A stretch of 64,000 nt of DNA from Burkholderia lata (GTDB taxonomy: Bacteria; Pseudomonadota; Gammaproteobacteria; Burkholderiales; Burkholderiaceae): the NCBI RefSeq assembly GCF_902499335.1, contig NZ_CABVQK010000008.1, positions 1 to 64,000 on the forward strand, given 5' to 3'. This document shows, one piece after another, positions 34,582 through 42,515 of this stretch (position 1 is the stretch's first letter; each line of letters opens with the position of its first letter). The notes under the pieces are model-generated. The model saw only the letters and a list, made by a program, of their open reading frames with translations, had not been told where the DNA came from and searched no databases. Position numbers and translations under genes: made by a program.

Positions 34582-35691
34582 TCAGGCCACCTTGTCGGCG
34601 GTCCGGTAACGCTCGAGCCAGTGCGCGTACGGCGCGGGCAGCGTCCACGACGGACGCTCGACGCCGAGCTGCTTGGCCGCGTAGTACGGCCAGTGCGGAT
34701 CGGCCAGATGCGCGCGGCCGACCATCACGAGATCCAGCTGCTCTTCCGCCACCACGCGGTTCGCCAGTTGCGGCGTGTCGATCCCCCATGCGGACGACAC
34801 CGGCAGCCCGGCCTCGCGGCGCACGCGCTCGGCGATCGGCGCGAGGAACGCCGGGCCCCACGGAATCTGCGCGTCGGGCGTCGAGAACCCGACCGACACG
34901 CTCAGCATGTCGAGCCCTTCCTGCTTCAGCCGCTGCGTGAGCGCGATCGATTCGGCGAGCGTCTCTTCGTCGCGGCCGTCGTATTCGATCACGCCGAAGC
35001 GCGCGGTCAGCGGCAGATGCTCCGGCCACACCTTGCGCACGGCCGCGAGCGTCTCGACGAGGAAACGGCCGCGATTCTCGGCCGAGCCGCCGTATTCGTC
35101 GTCACGCTGGTTCGCATGCACCGAGAAGAAGCTCTGGCCGAGATAGCCGTGCGCGAAGTGCAGTTCGAGCCATTCGAAGCCCAGGTCGCGCGCACGCTTC
35201 GCCGACGCGACGAAGTCGGCCTGCACGCGTGCGATGTCGTCGCGCGTCATCGCGCGCGGCGTCTTCGGCAGATGCGCGCCGAACGGTACGGCCGACGGTG
35301 CGATGGTCTGCCAGCCGCGCGGATCGCCGTCGGCGATATGGTCGTCGCCTTCCCACGGACGGTTCGCGCTCGCCTTGCGGCCGGCGTGTGCGATCTGGAT
35401 GCCGGGCACCGCGCCGGCCGCCTTGATCGCCGCGACCGACGGCGCGAACGCCTCGGCCTGCGCATCGGTCCACAGCCCCGCGCACCCCGGCGTGATGCGC
35501 CCTTCCGGCGACACGGCGGTCGCCTCGGCGATCACGAGGCCCGCGCCGCCGCGCGCAATGCCGGCCAGATGCACGTGATGCCAGTCGTTGACGACGCCGT
35601 CCTCGGCGACGTACTGGCACATCGGCGGCACCGCGATGCGGTTGCGCAGCGTGACATCCTTGAGTTTGAACGGTTCGAACAGGGCAGACAT
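34582..35691 (-). CDS. xenA: XenA-like NADH:flavin oxidoreductase (old yellow enzyme family)
   Basis: A 369-residue FMN-dependent ene reductase. Key residues fall exactly where they do in xenobiotic reductase A: Cys25 (redox tuning), His178 and His181 in 'HFAHGYLG', and Tyr183 (proton donor). The enzyme reduces activated C=C bonds of enones, N-ethylmaleimide-like electrophiles, nitro-compounds and nitrate esters. ATG 35691 has GGAG upstream. It follows a DJ-1/PfpI gene on the same strand (141-bp gap) and two TetR-type operators lie upstream of that pair, suggesting an electrophile-inducible detoxification operon. Confidence 0.93.
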   Translation of the reverse strand: MSALFEPFKLKDVTLRNRIAVPPMCQYVAEDGVVNDWHHVHLAGIARGGAGLVIAEATAVSPEGRITPGCAGLWTDAQAEAFAPSVAAIKAAGAVPGIQIAHAGRKASANRPWEGDDHIADGDPRGWQTIAPSAVPFGAHLPKTPRAMTRDDIARVQADFVASAKRARDLGFEWLELHFAHGYLGQSFFSVHANQRDDEYGGSAENRGRFLVETLAAVRKVWPEHLPLTARFGVIEYDGRDEETLAESIALTQRLKQEGLDMLSVSVGFSTPDAQIPWGPAFLAPIAERVRREAGLPVSSAWGIDTPQLANRVVAEEQLDLVMVGRAHLADPHWPYYAAKQLGVERPSWTLPAPYAHWLERYRTADKVA

Positions 35692-35832
35692 CCACGGCTC
35701 CTTTGCTTGGTTCTGCAAAACAACTGGAAACGCGTCGCGCAATGCGCACGACGGAACGATTCGGGCCGTCGCCGGGCAGCGTGCGCCCGGCGACGGATTC
35801 GGTACGGCGCCGGCCGTGCCGGCGCCATCGGC

Positions 35833-36519
35833 TCAACGGTGACCGAGCTGCGCGAGCAGCGCCTCGGCCGCAGGCTCCGACGACGCGGGGTTCTGCCCCG
35901 TGATCAGCAGCCCGTCGGTGACGACATGCGGTGCCCAGTCGGCGCTGCGCTCGAATTGCGCACCGTTGGTCTTCAGCATGTCCTCGACGAGGAACGGCAC
36001 GACTTCCGTCAGTTCGACGGCCGCTTCCTCGCTGTTGGTGAAGCCCGTCGCGCGCTTGCCGCGCACGACCGATTCGCCGGTCTGCGGGTTCTTCACGTGA
36101 CGCAGCACGCCCGGCGCATGGCACACGGCCGCGACCGGCTTGCCGGCCGCCAGCGCGCGCTCGATCAGGCCGATCGAATGCAGATCCTCGGCGAGATCCC
36201 ACAGCGGGCCATGGCCGCCGGGGTAGAACACGGCGTCGTAGTCGTCCACGGACACGTCGGCCAGCTTGCGCGTCGAAGCCAGTTCGGCCTTGGCCGCCGC
36301 ATCGGCGTCGAAGCGGCGCGTCGCGTCGGTCTGGGCCGTCGGGTCACTGCTTTTCGGGTCGAGCGGCGGCTGGCCGCCCTTCGGCGACGCAAGCGTCAGC
36401 TCGACGCCCGCATCCTTGAACGTGTAATACGGCGCGGCCAGTTCCTCGAGCCAGAAGCCCGTCTTCTTGCCGGTGTCGCCGAGCGTGTCGTGCGAGGTCA
36501 GGACAACCAGAATCTTCAT
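35833..36519 (-). CDS. DJ-1/PfpI family protein, probable glyoxalase III-like
   Basis: A 228-residue protein of the ThiJ/Hsp31-like group. The nucleophile Cys133 followed by His134 ('AVCHAPG') and the early 'TGFWLEE' segment with the conserved Glu are typical of members that convert methylglyoxal to lactate without cofactors. It is first in a two-gene row with the XenA-like reductase, so both may clear reactive carbonyls. A TetR-type operator lies 138-154 bp upstream. Confidence 0.9.
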   Translation of the reverse strand: MKILVVLTSHDTLGDTGKKTGFWLEELAAPYYTFKDAGVELTLASPKGGQPPLDPKSSDPTAQTDATRRFDADAAAKAELASTRKLADVSVDDYDAVFYPGGHGPLWDLAEDLHSIGLIERALAAGKPVAAVCHAPGVLRHVKNPQTGESVVRGKRATGFTNSEEAAVELTEVVPFLVEDMLKTNGAQFERSADWAPHVVTDGLLITGQNPASSEPAAEALLAQLGHR

Positions 36520-36656
36520 GATCGGATACTCCTTCGAAAATGGATGGGGAACGGGGCCGCACGACCGGGCAACCCGGCCGGCGCGGCACGCCTGTCGGTT
36601 AGTCAGCTGTGACGCGTCAACGTGCGACCCGCGTATCCGAATGCGACATGCGCCTA

Positions 36657-36673
36657 TTAGACCAGTCGTCTAG
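36657..36673. promoter_or_regulatory. TetR-type operator, copy 1
   Basis: TTAGACCAGTCGTCTAG contains the inverted half-sites TAGAC and GTCTA with a 5-bp spacer. It lies 138-154 bp upstream of the DJ-1/PfpI start. It differs from copy 2 at one base. The half-sites resemble those reported for the electrophile sensor NemR, which in Escherichia coli controls an old-yellow-enzyme and a glyoxalase gene. Confidence 0.65.
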
Positions 36674-36813
36674 AAAAATTCGAAATAAAAGGACGGCGTC
36701 TCACTGCACCATCAGCATCGCAGCGCGAAATGGCATTCACATGGCATTTTCGCGTCTTCGTTGCATGCGCCGCGGACGTCGTCGCATTCATGAAGACGGA
36801 TGATAGCCCCGGA

Positions 36814-36830
36814 TTAGACCGGTCGTCTAG
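36814..36830. promoter_or_regulatory. TetR-type operator, copy 2
   Basis: TTAGACCGGTCGTCTAG, identical to copy 1 except for one central base, in the same orientation 157 bp away (close to 15 helical turns). No gene start is adjacent to it on the other side: the LacI gene ends about 100 bp further on. It may be an auxiliary operator for looping, or mark a promoter of an untranslated RNA. Confidence 0.6.
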
Positions 36831-36929
36831 TAAACGGATAATCGCCCCTGCCGACGTCATGGCCTTTTCGGAGGAGCGCGATCCGCCGGCGTCTGCAGTC
36901 GCCCGCGCCCCTCACCTGCACCGCGCCGG

Positions 36930-37943
36930 CTAGCCGCGCAACGGACCGTCCGTGTCGCCTGCCTCGATTGCCGGCGCCTCGAGCCGCCGCTCGCGAACAC
37001 CGTCGCCCAGCAGCCGCAGCATCAGTTCCGCCAGTGTGCGCCCCGAAGCGTGGCCGGTCGGCTGCACGACCGCCGTCACGCGATACGGATGCGCGATGTC
37101 CGGCGGCACGCCGTCGTAGACGATCAGCGACACGTCCTCGCCCAGCCGCAGCCCGCTGTCCACGAGCGCCCGAAACGCGCCGCCGCCCGCGAGGTTGTTG
37201 TCGACCAGCAGCGCCGTCGGCCGCTCGGCGCGCGCGAGCAGCGCCCGCGCAGCCTGCAGCCCGCCGTCGTGCGTAAAGGGGCACTCGACGAGCAGCGCCG
37301 GATCCGGCTCGATACCGGCTTCGCGCAGTGCCGACAGATAGCCTGCACGGCGCTGCGCGGCGAAATTCAGTGCCAGCGGAGCGCTGATCATCGCAATGCG
37401 CCGATGCCCGAATGCCGTCAGCCGACGCACCGCGTCCCGCGCGCCGGCCTCGTTGTCGAAATCGAACCACGCATACGGCTCGGCCACCCGGGTCCGGCCG
37501 TAGGCCACGTACGGAAACGCGCTCGCTTGCAGATACGCGATGCGCGGATCGTCGACCAGCGTGCGCGCAACGATCAGCCCGTCGACAAGTTTGCCGTCGA
37601 CGATGCGCCGATAGGTGTCCAGTTCCGCGTTCGGCCGCGCCGACGCGATGATGAAATCGAGATTGCGTTCCGCGAGCCGCTCGGTGATGCCCGCGACGAC
37701 CTCGCCGAAACGCGGATCGCCGAGATCGCCCGCGCCGAACGGATAGACGATCCCGATCACGTCCGCGCGCCCGGTCGCGAGCCGGCGCGCGGTCGGATCC
37801 GCCACGTAGCCCATTTCCCGTGCAGCCCGCGCCACGCGCTCGCGCGTCGCCTCGCTGACGTCGTCGTAACCGTTCAGCGCGCGGCTGACCGTCGTTCTCG
37901 ACAGCCCGAGCGCGTCCGATAGCGCCTTCAGATTCACCTTCAC
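36930..37943 (-). CDS. LacI family repressor of the levan genes
   Basis: A 337-residue LacI/GalR regulator: N-terminal helix-turn-helix and hinge (about 3-55, 'LKALSDALGLSRTTVSRALNGYDDVS'), then a periplasmic-binding-protein-like sugar domain. The start is GTG at 37943 with AGGA upstream; a GTG five codons earlier is possible. It is divergent from the levansucrase gene, and two CAAACCGGTTTG palindromes overlap that gene's promoter, so it very probably represses levan synthesis until a sugar ligand (a fructoside or sucrose derivative) binds. Confidence 0.93.
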   Translation of the reverse strand: MKVNLKALSDALGLSRTTVSRALNGYDDVSEATRERVARAAREMGYVADPTARRLATGRADVIGIVYPFGAGDLGDPRFGEVVAGITERLAERNLDFIIASARPNAELDTYRRIVDGKLVDGLIVARTLVDDPRIAYLQASAFPYVAYGRTRVAEPYAWFDFDNEAGARDAVRRLTAFGHRRIAMISAPLALNFAAQRRAGYLSALREAGIEPDPALLVECPFTHDGGLQAARALLARAERPTALLVDNNLAGGGAFRALVDSGLRLGEDVSLIVYDGVPPDIAHPYRVTAVVQPTGHASGRTLAELMLRLLGDGVRERRLEAPAIEAGDTDGPLRG

Positions 37944-38033
37944 CGTCGTTCCTCGCACTCCATGTGCCGCGCGGCATGCCGCGGGTCGGCAATTGTTTCC
38001 GTTCGGTAGCGATTACCGTCAAATAATTATCTT

Positions 38034-38062
38034 TTGACGTCCAAACCGGTTTGAAATAGCAT
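38034..38062 (+). promoter_or_regulatory. levansucrase promoter (-35/-10)
   Basis: TTGACG (38034-38039) and TAGCAT (38057-38062) are separated by exactly 17 bp; they match the sigma-70 consensus in five and four of six positions. Transcription would start near 38069. The spacer is filled by the first LacI palindrome and the start site by the second. Confidence 0.65.
38042..38053. promoter_or_regulatory. LacI-type operator 1
   Basis: Perfect palindrome CAAACCGGTTTG with the central CG typical of LacI/GalR family operators. It lies wholly in the spacer between the -35 and -10 boxes of the levansucrase promoter. Confidence 0.85.
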
Positions 38063-38077
38063 CCAAACCGGTTTGGA
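38062..38077. promoter_or_regulatory. LacI-type operator 2
   Basis: Perfect 16-bp palindrome TCCAAACCGGTTTGGA covering the predicted transcription start. Its centre is 22 bp from that of operator 1, about two helical turns, so two repressor dimers or one tetramer could bind the same DNA face. Confidence 0.85.
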
Positions 38078-38130
38078 CATCGATGCCCACTCAGCCGTTC
38101 ACTTTCACCTTTCCTGGAAACGACGACGAG

Positions 38131-39708
38131 ATGACATACTTTCCCCTTTTCCGCCCGATCGCGGCCAAACGTCTGTTCCTCGCTGGCGGCGCACTCGCCG
38201 CCTTCGCGTCCGTCGCGCATGCGCAGTCCGGCGGCACGGGCGCGCCCATCCCCACGCCCCATACGCAGCAGGCCTACGATCCCGAAGGCAACTTCACGAT
38301 GCGCTGGACGCGTGCGGACATCCGCCAGATCGTCGCGCAGTCGCACACCGCCGGCGCGGACAAGAACTCGCTGCCGCAAGCGCTGACGATGCCGGACATC
38401 CCGCAGGATTTCCCGCTGATCAACTCGAACGTGTGGGTGTGGGACACGTGGCCGCTGGCCGACCTGCGCGCGAACCAGCTCAGCTACAAGGGCTGGGAAG
38501 TGATCTTCTCGCTCACCGCCGATCCGCATGCGGGCTACACGTTCGACGACCGTCACGTCCATGCGCGCATCGGCTTCTTCTACCGTCGCGCGGGCATCCC
38601 CGCGTCGCAGCGCCCCGCCAACGGCGGCTGGACCTGGGGCGGCCACCTGTTCCCCGACGGCGCCAGCGCCAAGGTATTCGGCACCGCGCCGATGACCAAC
38701 AACGCCGAATGGTCGGGCTCGGCGCGCCTCACGCACGGCGACAACGTCAGCCTCTACTACACCGCGACGTCGTTCAACCGCTCGGCACCCGGCGGCGCCG
38801 ACATCACGCCGCCGCAGGCGATCATCACGCGCGCCGACGGCCATATCCACGCCGACGACAAGCATGTGTGGTTCAGCGGCTTCGACGATCACAAGGCGCT
38901 GCTGCAACCGGACGGCAACTACTACCAGACCGGCCAGCAGAACACCTACTTCTCGTTCCGCGATCCGTTCGTGTTCACCGATCCCGCGCACCCGGGCAAG
39001 ACCTACATGGTCTTCGAGGGCAACACGGGCGGCCCGCGCGGCGCACGCACCTGCACCGAAGCCGATCTCGGCTACGCGCCGAACGATCCGTACAGGGAAG
39101 ATCTCAACGCGGTAATGAATTCGGGCGCAGTGTATCAAAAGGCCAATGTCGGCCTGGCGATCGCGACGAACCCGCAATTGACCGAATGGAAGTTCCTGCC
39201 GCCGATCCTGTCGGCGAACTGCGTCGACGACCAGACCGAGCGCCCGCAGATCTACCTGAAGGACGGCAAGTACTACCTGTTCACGATCAGCCACCGCACG
39301 ACGATGGCGGCCGGCGTCGACGGGCCGGACGGCGTGTACGGCTTCGTCGGCAACGGCATCCGCAGCGACTTCCTGCCGCTGAACGGCGGCAGCGGCCTCG
39401 TGCTCGGCAACCCGACCGACTTCTCCGCGCCGGCCGGCGCGCCGTATTCGCAGGATCCGAACCAGAACCCGCGCGAATTCCAGTCGTATTCGCACTACGT
39501 GATGCCGGGCGGGCTCGTCGAGTCGTTCATCGATGCGATCGGCCCGCGCCGCGGCGGAACGCTCGCGCCGACGGTGAAGGTCAACATCAACGGAACGTCG
39601 ACGGCGGTCGATCGCACTTATGGACGCAGCGGGCTCGGTGGCTACGGCGACATTCCGGCGAACCTGCCCGCGACCGGTGCCGGTCACAACGGCGGCAACG
39701 GCCAGTGA
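38131..39708 (+). CDS. levansucrase (glycoside hydrolase family 68)
   Basis: A secreted GH68 fructosyltransferase that uses sucrose to build levan and release glucose. From the ATG at 38131 it has 525 residues with a signal peptide ending near 'VAHA-Q'; an ATG at 38083 would add 16 residues. All three catalytic groups are visible: nucleophile Asp105 in 'VWDTWP', transition-state stabiliser Asp278 in 'FRDPF', and acid/base Glu370 in 'QTERPQ'. It is divergent from the LacI repressor and followed by a GH32 levanase, so exopolysaccharide synthesis and turnover are encoded together. Confidence 0.93.
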   Translation: MTYFPLFRPIAAKRLFLAGGALAAFASVAHAQSGGTGAPIPTPHTQQAYDPEGNFTMRWTRADIRQIVAQSHTAGADKNSLPQALTMPDIPQDFPLINSNVWVWDTWPLADLRANQLSYKGWEVIFSLTADPHAGYTFDDRHVHARIGFFYRRAGIPASQRPANGGWTWGGHLFPDGASAKVFGTAPMTNNAEWSGSARLTHGDNVSLYYTATSFNRSAPGGADITPPQAIITRADGHIHADDKHVWFSGFDDHKALLQPDGNYYQTGQQNTYFSFRDPFVFTDPAHPGKTYMVFEGNTGGPRGARTCTEADLGYAPNDPYREDLNAVMNSGAVYQKANVGLAIATNPQLTEWKFLPPILSANCVDDQTERPQIYLKDGKYYLFTISHRTTMAAGVDGPDGVYGFVGNGIRSDFLPLNGGSGLVLGNPTDFSAPAGAPYSQDPNQNPREFQSYSHYVMPGGLVESFIDAIGPRRGGTLAPTVKVNINGTSTAVDRTYGRSGLGGYGDIPANLPATGAGHNGGNGQ

Positions 39709-39883
39709 AATCAGGATAACCAACAATAACGAACGCTGGTAAAGGCACGGGGTTACGGAGGCGCGTATCGCGCGTGTCGCGTGCGCGCCTCCCTTTTTTC
39801 CCTTCCATCCATTGCGCACGCCGCCGTTGAAAGCGGCATGCGCCCTCCTTTCCCGCTTTGCACGGCGGAGCACGGGACCCCGC

Positions 39884-41521
39884 ATGATATCGACGTCTTT
39901 CCGCTTTTCCATCCGGATCGCCCGGTTGCTGCTCGCCTGCGTGGCCTGCACCCAGGTCGCCGCCGCACCTTGCCAGGCGCCGGCTGAAAACGGCACGCCG
40001 CAATGGCGGCCCGCGCTCCACTACACGCCTCAGCGCAACTGGATGAACGACCCGAACGGGCTCGTCTACGACAACGGCCGCTATCACCTGTTCTATCAAT
40101 ACAATCCGCTTGGCAACGACTGGGGCAACATGTCATGGGGCCACGCGACGAGCACCGATCTCGTCCACTGGCGCGAGCAGCCGGTCGCGATGCGCGCGAA
40201 CGCGACGGAGGAAATCTTCTCCGGCTCGATCGTCGCCGACACCCTCAACACGTCCGGCCTGGGCAAGCCGGGCCACACGCCGCTCGTCGCGCTTTATACG
40301 AGCGTATACAAGGCGGGCTCCGGTCACGCGCCGGGCATCCAGGCGCAGTCGCTCGCGTACAGCGTCGACCAAGGCGCGACCTGGCAGCCGTACGCACACA
40401 ATCCGGTGCTGACGCTCGATCCGGAATCGAAGCAATTTCGCGATCCGAAAGTGTCGTGGTACGCACCGGGCGGCTACTGGCTGATGACGACGGTGGTCGC
40501 CGACGCGCACGTCGTGAAGCTCTATCGCTCGGACGACCTGATCCACTGGAATTTTCTGAGCGACTTCACGCGGCCGGGCGTGCCGCACGACGGCGCGCTG
40601 TGGGAAATGCCCGACCTCGTGCCGCTGCCGCTCGACGGCGACCCCGCACGCATCCGGTGGGTCATGATCGTCAACGTCAATCCGTGGTCGATCGCCGGCG
40701 GCTCCGGTGCAATGTACTTCGTCGGCGACTTCGACGGCCGCACGTTTACGCCGGATCGGATTGCCCCCGCCGGCTCCGATCCCGCGCAATTCCGCTGGGT
40801 CGACCATGGCGCGGACTTCTACGCAGCCGGCACCTTCTCGGGCGCACCCGGCTCACGGCCGGTCGCGATCGCGTGGATGAGCAACTGGGATTACGCGGCG
40901 AACGTGCCGACCACGCCGTGGCGCGGCGCGACGACCCTGCCGCGCGAACTGTCGCTGAAAACGATCGACGGCGAACCGACGCTCGTCGTCGCACCGGCCG
41001 CCGCGTTCGATGCATGGGCGGACGGCAGGCCCGCCGTGCATGAAGGCGACCTCACGGTCGATTCCACGACACGCGTGCTGTCGGCCGCAACGCGCGGTGT
41101 CGTCCAGCGCATCACGGTCACGATCGCGCCGCAGCACGCGGCACGTGCGGGCCTGATCGTCCGGCGCTCGGCTGACGGCTCGGTCGGCACCCGGATCGTG
41201 TACGACACGGCAAAGCGCACGCTGACGCTCGACCGTTCGATGTCCGGTGAAACGAATTTCGCCGGCACGTTCAGCCGCGAACATATCGTGGACCTGCCGC
41301 TCGAGCACGATCAGTTGCGGCTCGAGATCGTCGTCGATCGCGGCTCGGTGGAAGTGTTCGCGAACGGCGGCCGTGTAGCGCTCACCGACCTGATCTTCCC
41401 GCCGCTCGACGCCGACCGCGTCGCCGTGTTCGCCGAGCACGGCCGTGCGACGTTCTCCGGGCTCACGGTGACGCAGCTCGAAGCCGGTGGCGGTAGCCAT
41501 GGCGCCTGTGCGGCGCGATAG
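39884..41521 (+). CDS. secreted levanase/fructanase (glycoside hydrolase family 32)
   Basis: A 545-residue GH32 fructosidase with an N-terminal signal peptide (cleavage near residue 28). The catalytic set is present: nucleophile Asp56 in 'WMNDPNG', Asp187 in 'QFRDPK', and acid/base Glu241 in 'WEMPD' (the usual motif is ECP, so the Cys is Met here). A C-terminal beta-sandwich with 'LRLEIVVDRGSVEVFANGG' completes the family layout. It should hydrolyse levan, inulin or sucrose outside the cytoplasm. It follows levansucrase by 175 bp and is probably co-regulated with it. Confidence 0.93.
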   Translation: MISTSFRFSIRIARLLLACVACTQVAAAPCQAPAENGTPQWRPALHYTPQRNWMNDPNGLVYDNGRYHLFYQYNPLGNDWGNMSWGHATSTDLVHWREQPVAMRANATEEIFSGSIVADTLNTSGLGKPGHTPLVALYTSVYKAGSGHAPGIQAQSLAYSVDQGATWQPYAHNPVLTLDPESKQFRDPKVSWYAPGGYWLMTTVVADAHVVKLYRSDDLIHWNFLSDFTRPGVPHDGALWEMPDLVPLPLDGDPARIRWVMIVNVNPWSIAGGSGAMYFVGDFDGRTFTPDRIAPAGSDPAQFRWVDHGADFYAAGTFSGAPGSRPVAIAWMSNWDYAANVPTTPWRGATTLPRELSLKTIDGEPTLVVAPAAAFDAWADGRPAVHEGDLTVDSTTRVLSAATRGVVQRITVTIAPQHAARAGLIVRRSADGSVGTRIVYDTAKRTLTLDRSMSGETNFAGTFSREHIVDLPLEHDQLRLEIVVDRGSVEVFANGGRVALTDLIFPPLDADRVAVFAEHGRATFSGLTVTQLEAGGGSHGACAAR

Positions 41522-41528
41522 AGGCGAT

Positions 41529-41551
41529 GTGCGGACACCTTCCGTCCGCAC
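41529..41551. repeat. hairpin after the levanase gene
   Basis: GTGCGGAC and GTCCGCAC form an 8-bp stem with a 7-nt loop starting 8 bp after the levanase stop. It is the first of two hairpins in the short convergent gap before the SDR gene. Confidence 0.6.
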
Positions 41552-41565
41552 GTGACGGGAACTGT

Positions 41566-41588
41566 CCGCCCGGCGTCACGCCGGGCGG
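41566..41588. terminator. GC-rich terminator-like hairpin between convergent genes
   Basis: CCGCCCGGCG and CGCCGGGCGG form a perfect 10-bp stem with a TCA loop, followed by TTG on the plus strand. It lies between the convergent levanase and SDR genes and probably limits read-through in both directions, although T-tracts are short. Confidence 0.55.
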
Positions 41589-41613
41589 TTGCCCCCCGCC
41601 GGGGACTCGCCGA

Positions 41614-42363
41614 TCAGAGCAGCCCCATCCCGCCCGACGCGATGATCTCCGCGCCGACGATGAACGCGGATTCCGGCGCGCTGAGGTGCAACACCGTCGA
41701 CGCGATCTCGTCCGGCGTGCCGAACCGGCCGACCGGCACGAGGCCCTTGATCTTGTCGGCCGTTTCGTCGAGCGTCGCCGCATCGAGCCCGAGCTTGCCG
41801 TAGAGCGGCGTCTGCACCGGCCCGGGGCTCACGACGTTCACGCGCACGCCGTGCGGCAGCAGTTCCGTCGACAGCGTCTTCGCGAACGAATTGACGGCCG
41901 CCTTGCTCGCCGCGTACACCGACGAGCCGGGCATCCCGATATGCGCGTTGATCGATCCGTTGATCACGATCGACGCGCCGCGGTTCAGCAGCGGCACCAG
42001 CGACTGGATCTGGAAATAGGCGCCCTTCACGTTGGTGTTGAACACGAGATCCCACATGGCCTCGTCGCTGTCCGCGAACGGCGCGAGTTTCGCGACGCCC
42101 GCGTTGATGAACACGGCGTCGAGCCGCGCCCCCGCCGACGCGATCGCATCGGCCAGCGCACGGGCCGACGCGACGCTGCCGGCCTCGTTGCGGATCGCGA
42201 GCGCGCCGGCGCCGAGCGTTTGCCGCGCGGCCTCGAGCGTCTGCGCATCGCGCCCGGTGATGATGACGCGCGCACCTTCTGCCGCGAATGCCTTGGCGGC
42301 CGCGAGGCCGATACCGCTGTTACCACCCGTGACGAGGACCGTCTTTCCTTCGAAGCGTTGCAT
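41614..42363 (-). CDS. SDR family oxidoreductase
   Basis: A 249-residue classical short-chain dehydrogenase: 'VTGGNSGIG' at 11-19, 'NAG' at 87-89, catalytic Ser137, Tyr150 and Lys154 (YAASK). It ends with the family's typical 'GGMGLL'-like tail. ATG 42363 has AGGAG upstream at good spacing. It lies 152 bp downstream of a LysR-type gene on the same strand. This SDR-LysR pair is common, with the regulator controlling the reductase. Substrate unknown. Confidence 0.92.
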   Translation of the reverse strand: MQRFEGKTVLVTGGNSGIGLAAAKAFAAEGARVIITGRDAQTLEAARQTLGAGALAIRNEAGSVASARALADAIASAGARLDAVFINAGVAKLAPFADSDEAMWDLVFNTNVKGAYFQIQSLVPLLNRGASIVINGSINAHIGMPGSSVYAASKAAVNSFAKTLSTELLPHGVRVNVVSPGPVQTPLYGKLGLDAATLDETADKIKGLVPVGRFGTPDEIASTVLHLSAPESAFIVGAEIIASGGMGLL

Positions 42364-42515
42364 GATGTTCTCCTGTGAACCGGTGAGTTGACCGTGAATA
42401 CAGAATGCGCGCTGCGCCCCGCCTTGCCGTGCGACGTCCGCGATGAACATGTTCGAAATCTTCGAACGTGTTTGGGCGGGCAGGTTCGATTGCCCTGTTC
42501 TGTCCGGTGCTGTTG

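Larger units (their letters stand above)
36520..36929. other. 410-bp intergenic region with paired operators
   Basis: The gap upstream of the DJ-1/PfpI gene and downstream of the LacI gene is AT-richer than the genes. It holds two near-identical 17-bp operator-like sites (36657 and 36814). Short open frames exist on both strands (for example 36657-36860, minus) but none has a ribosome site or recognisable product. The TetR-type regulator expected to bind the sites is not encoded nearby. Confidence 0.6.

Noticed and set aside
36657-36860. A 67-codon minus-strand frame between the paired operators
   Set aside because: No ribosome site, no recognisable product, and it overlaps both operators; more likely a chance frame in a regulatory gap.
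36814-39996. A 1060-codon open frame on the minus strand through the LacI and levansucrase genes
   Set aside because: It is antisense to the GH68 gene and out of frame with LacI; low-complexity Arg/Ala-rich product without domains.
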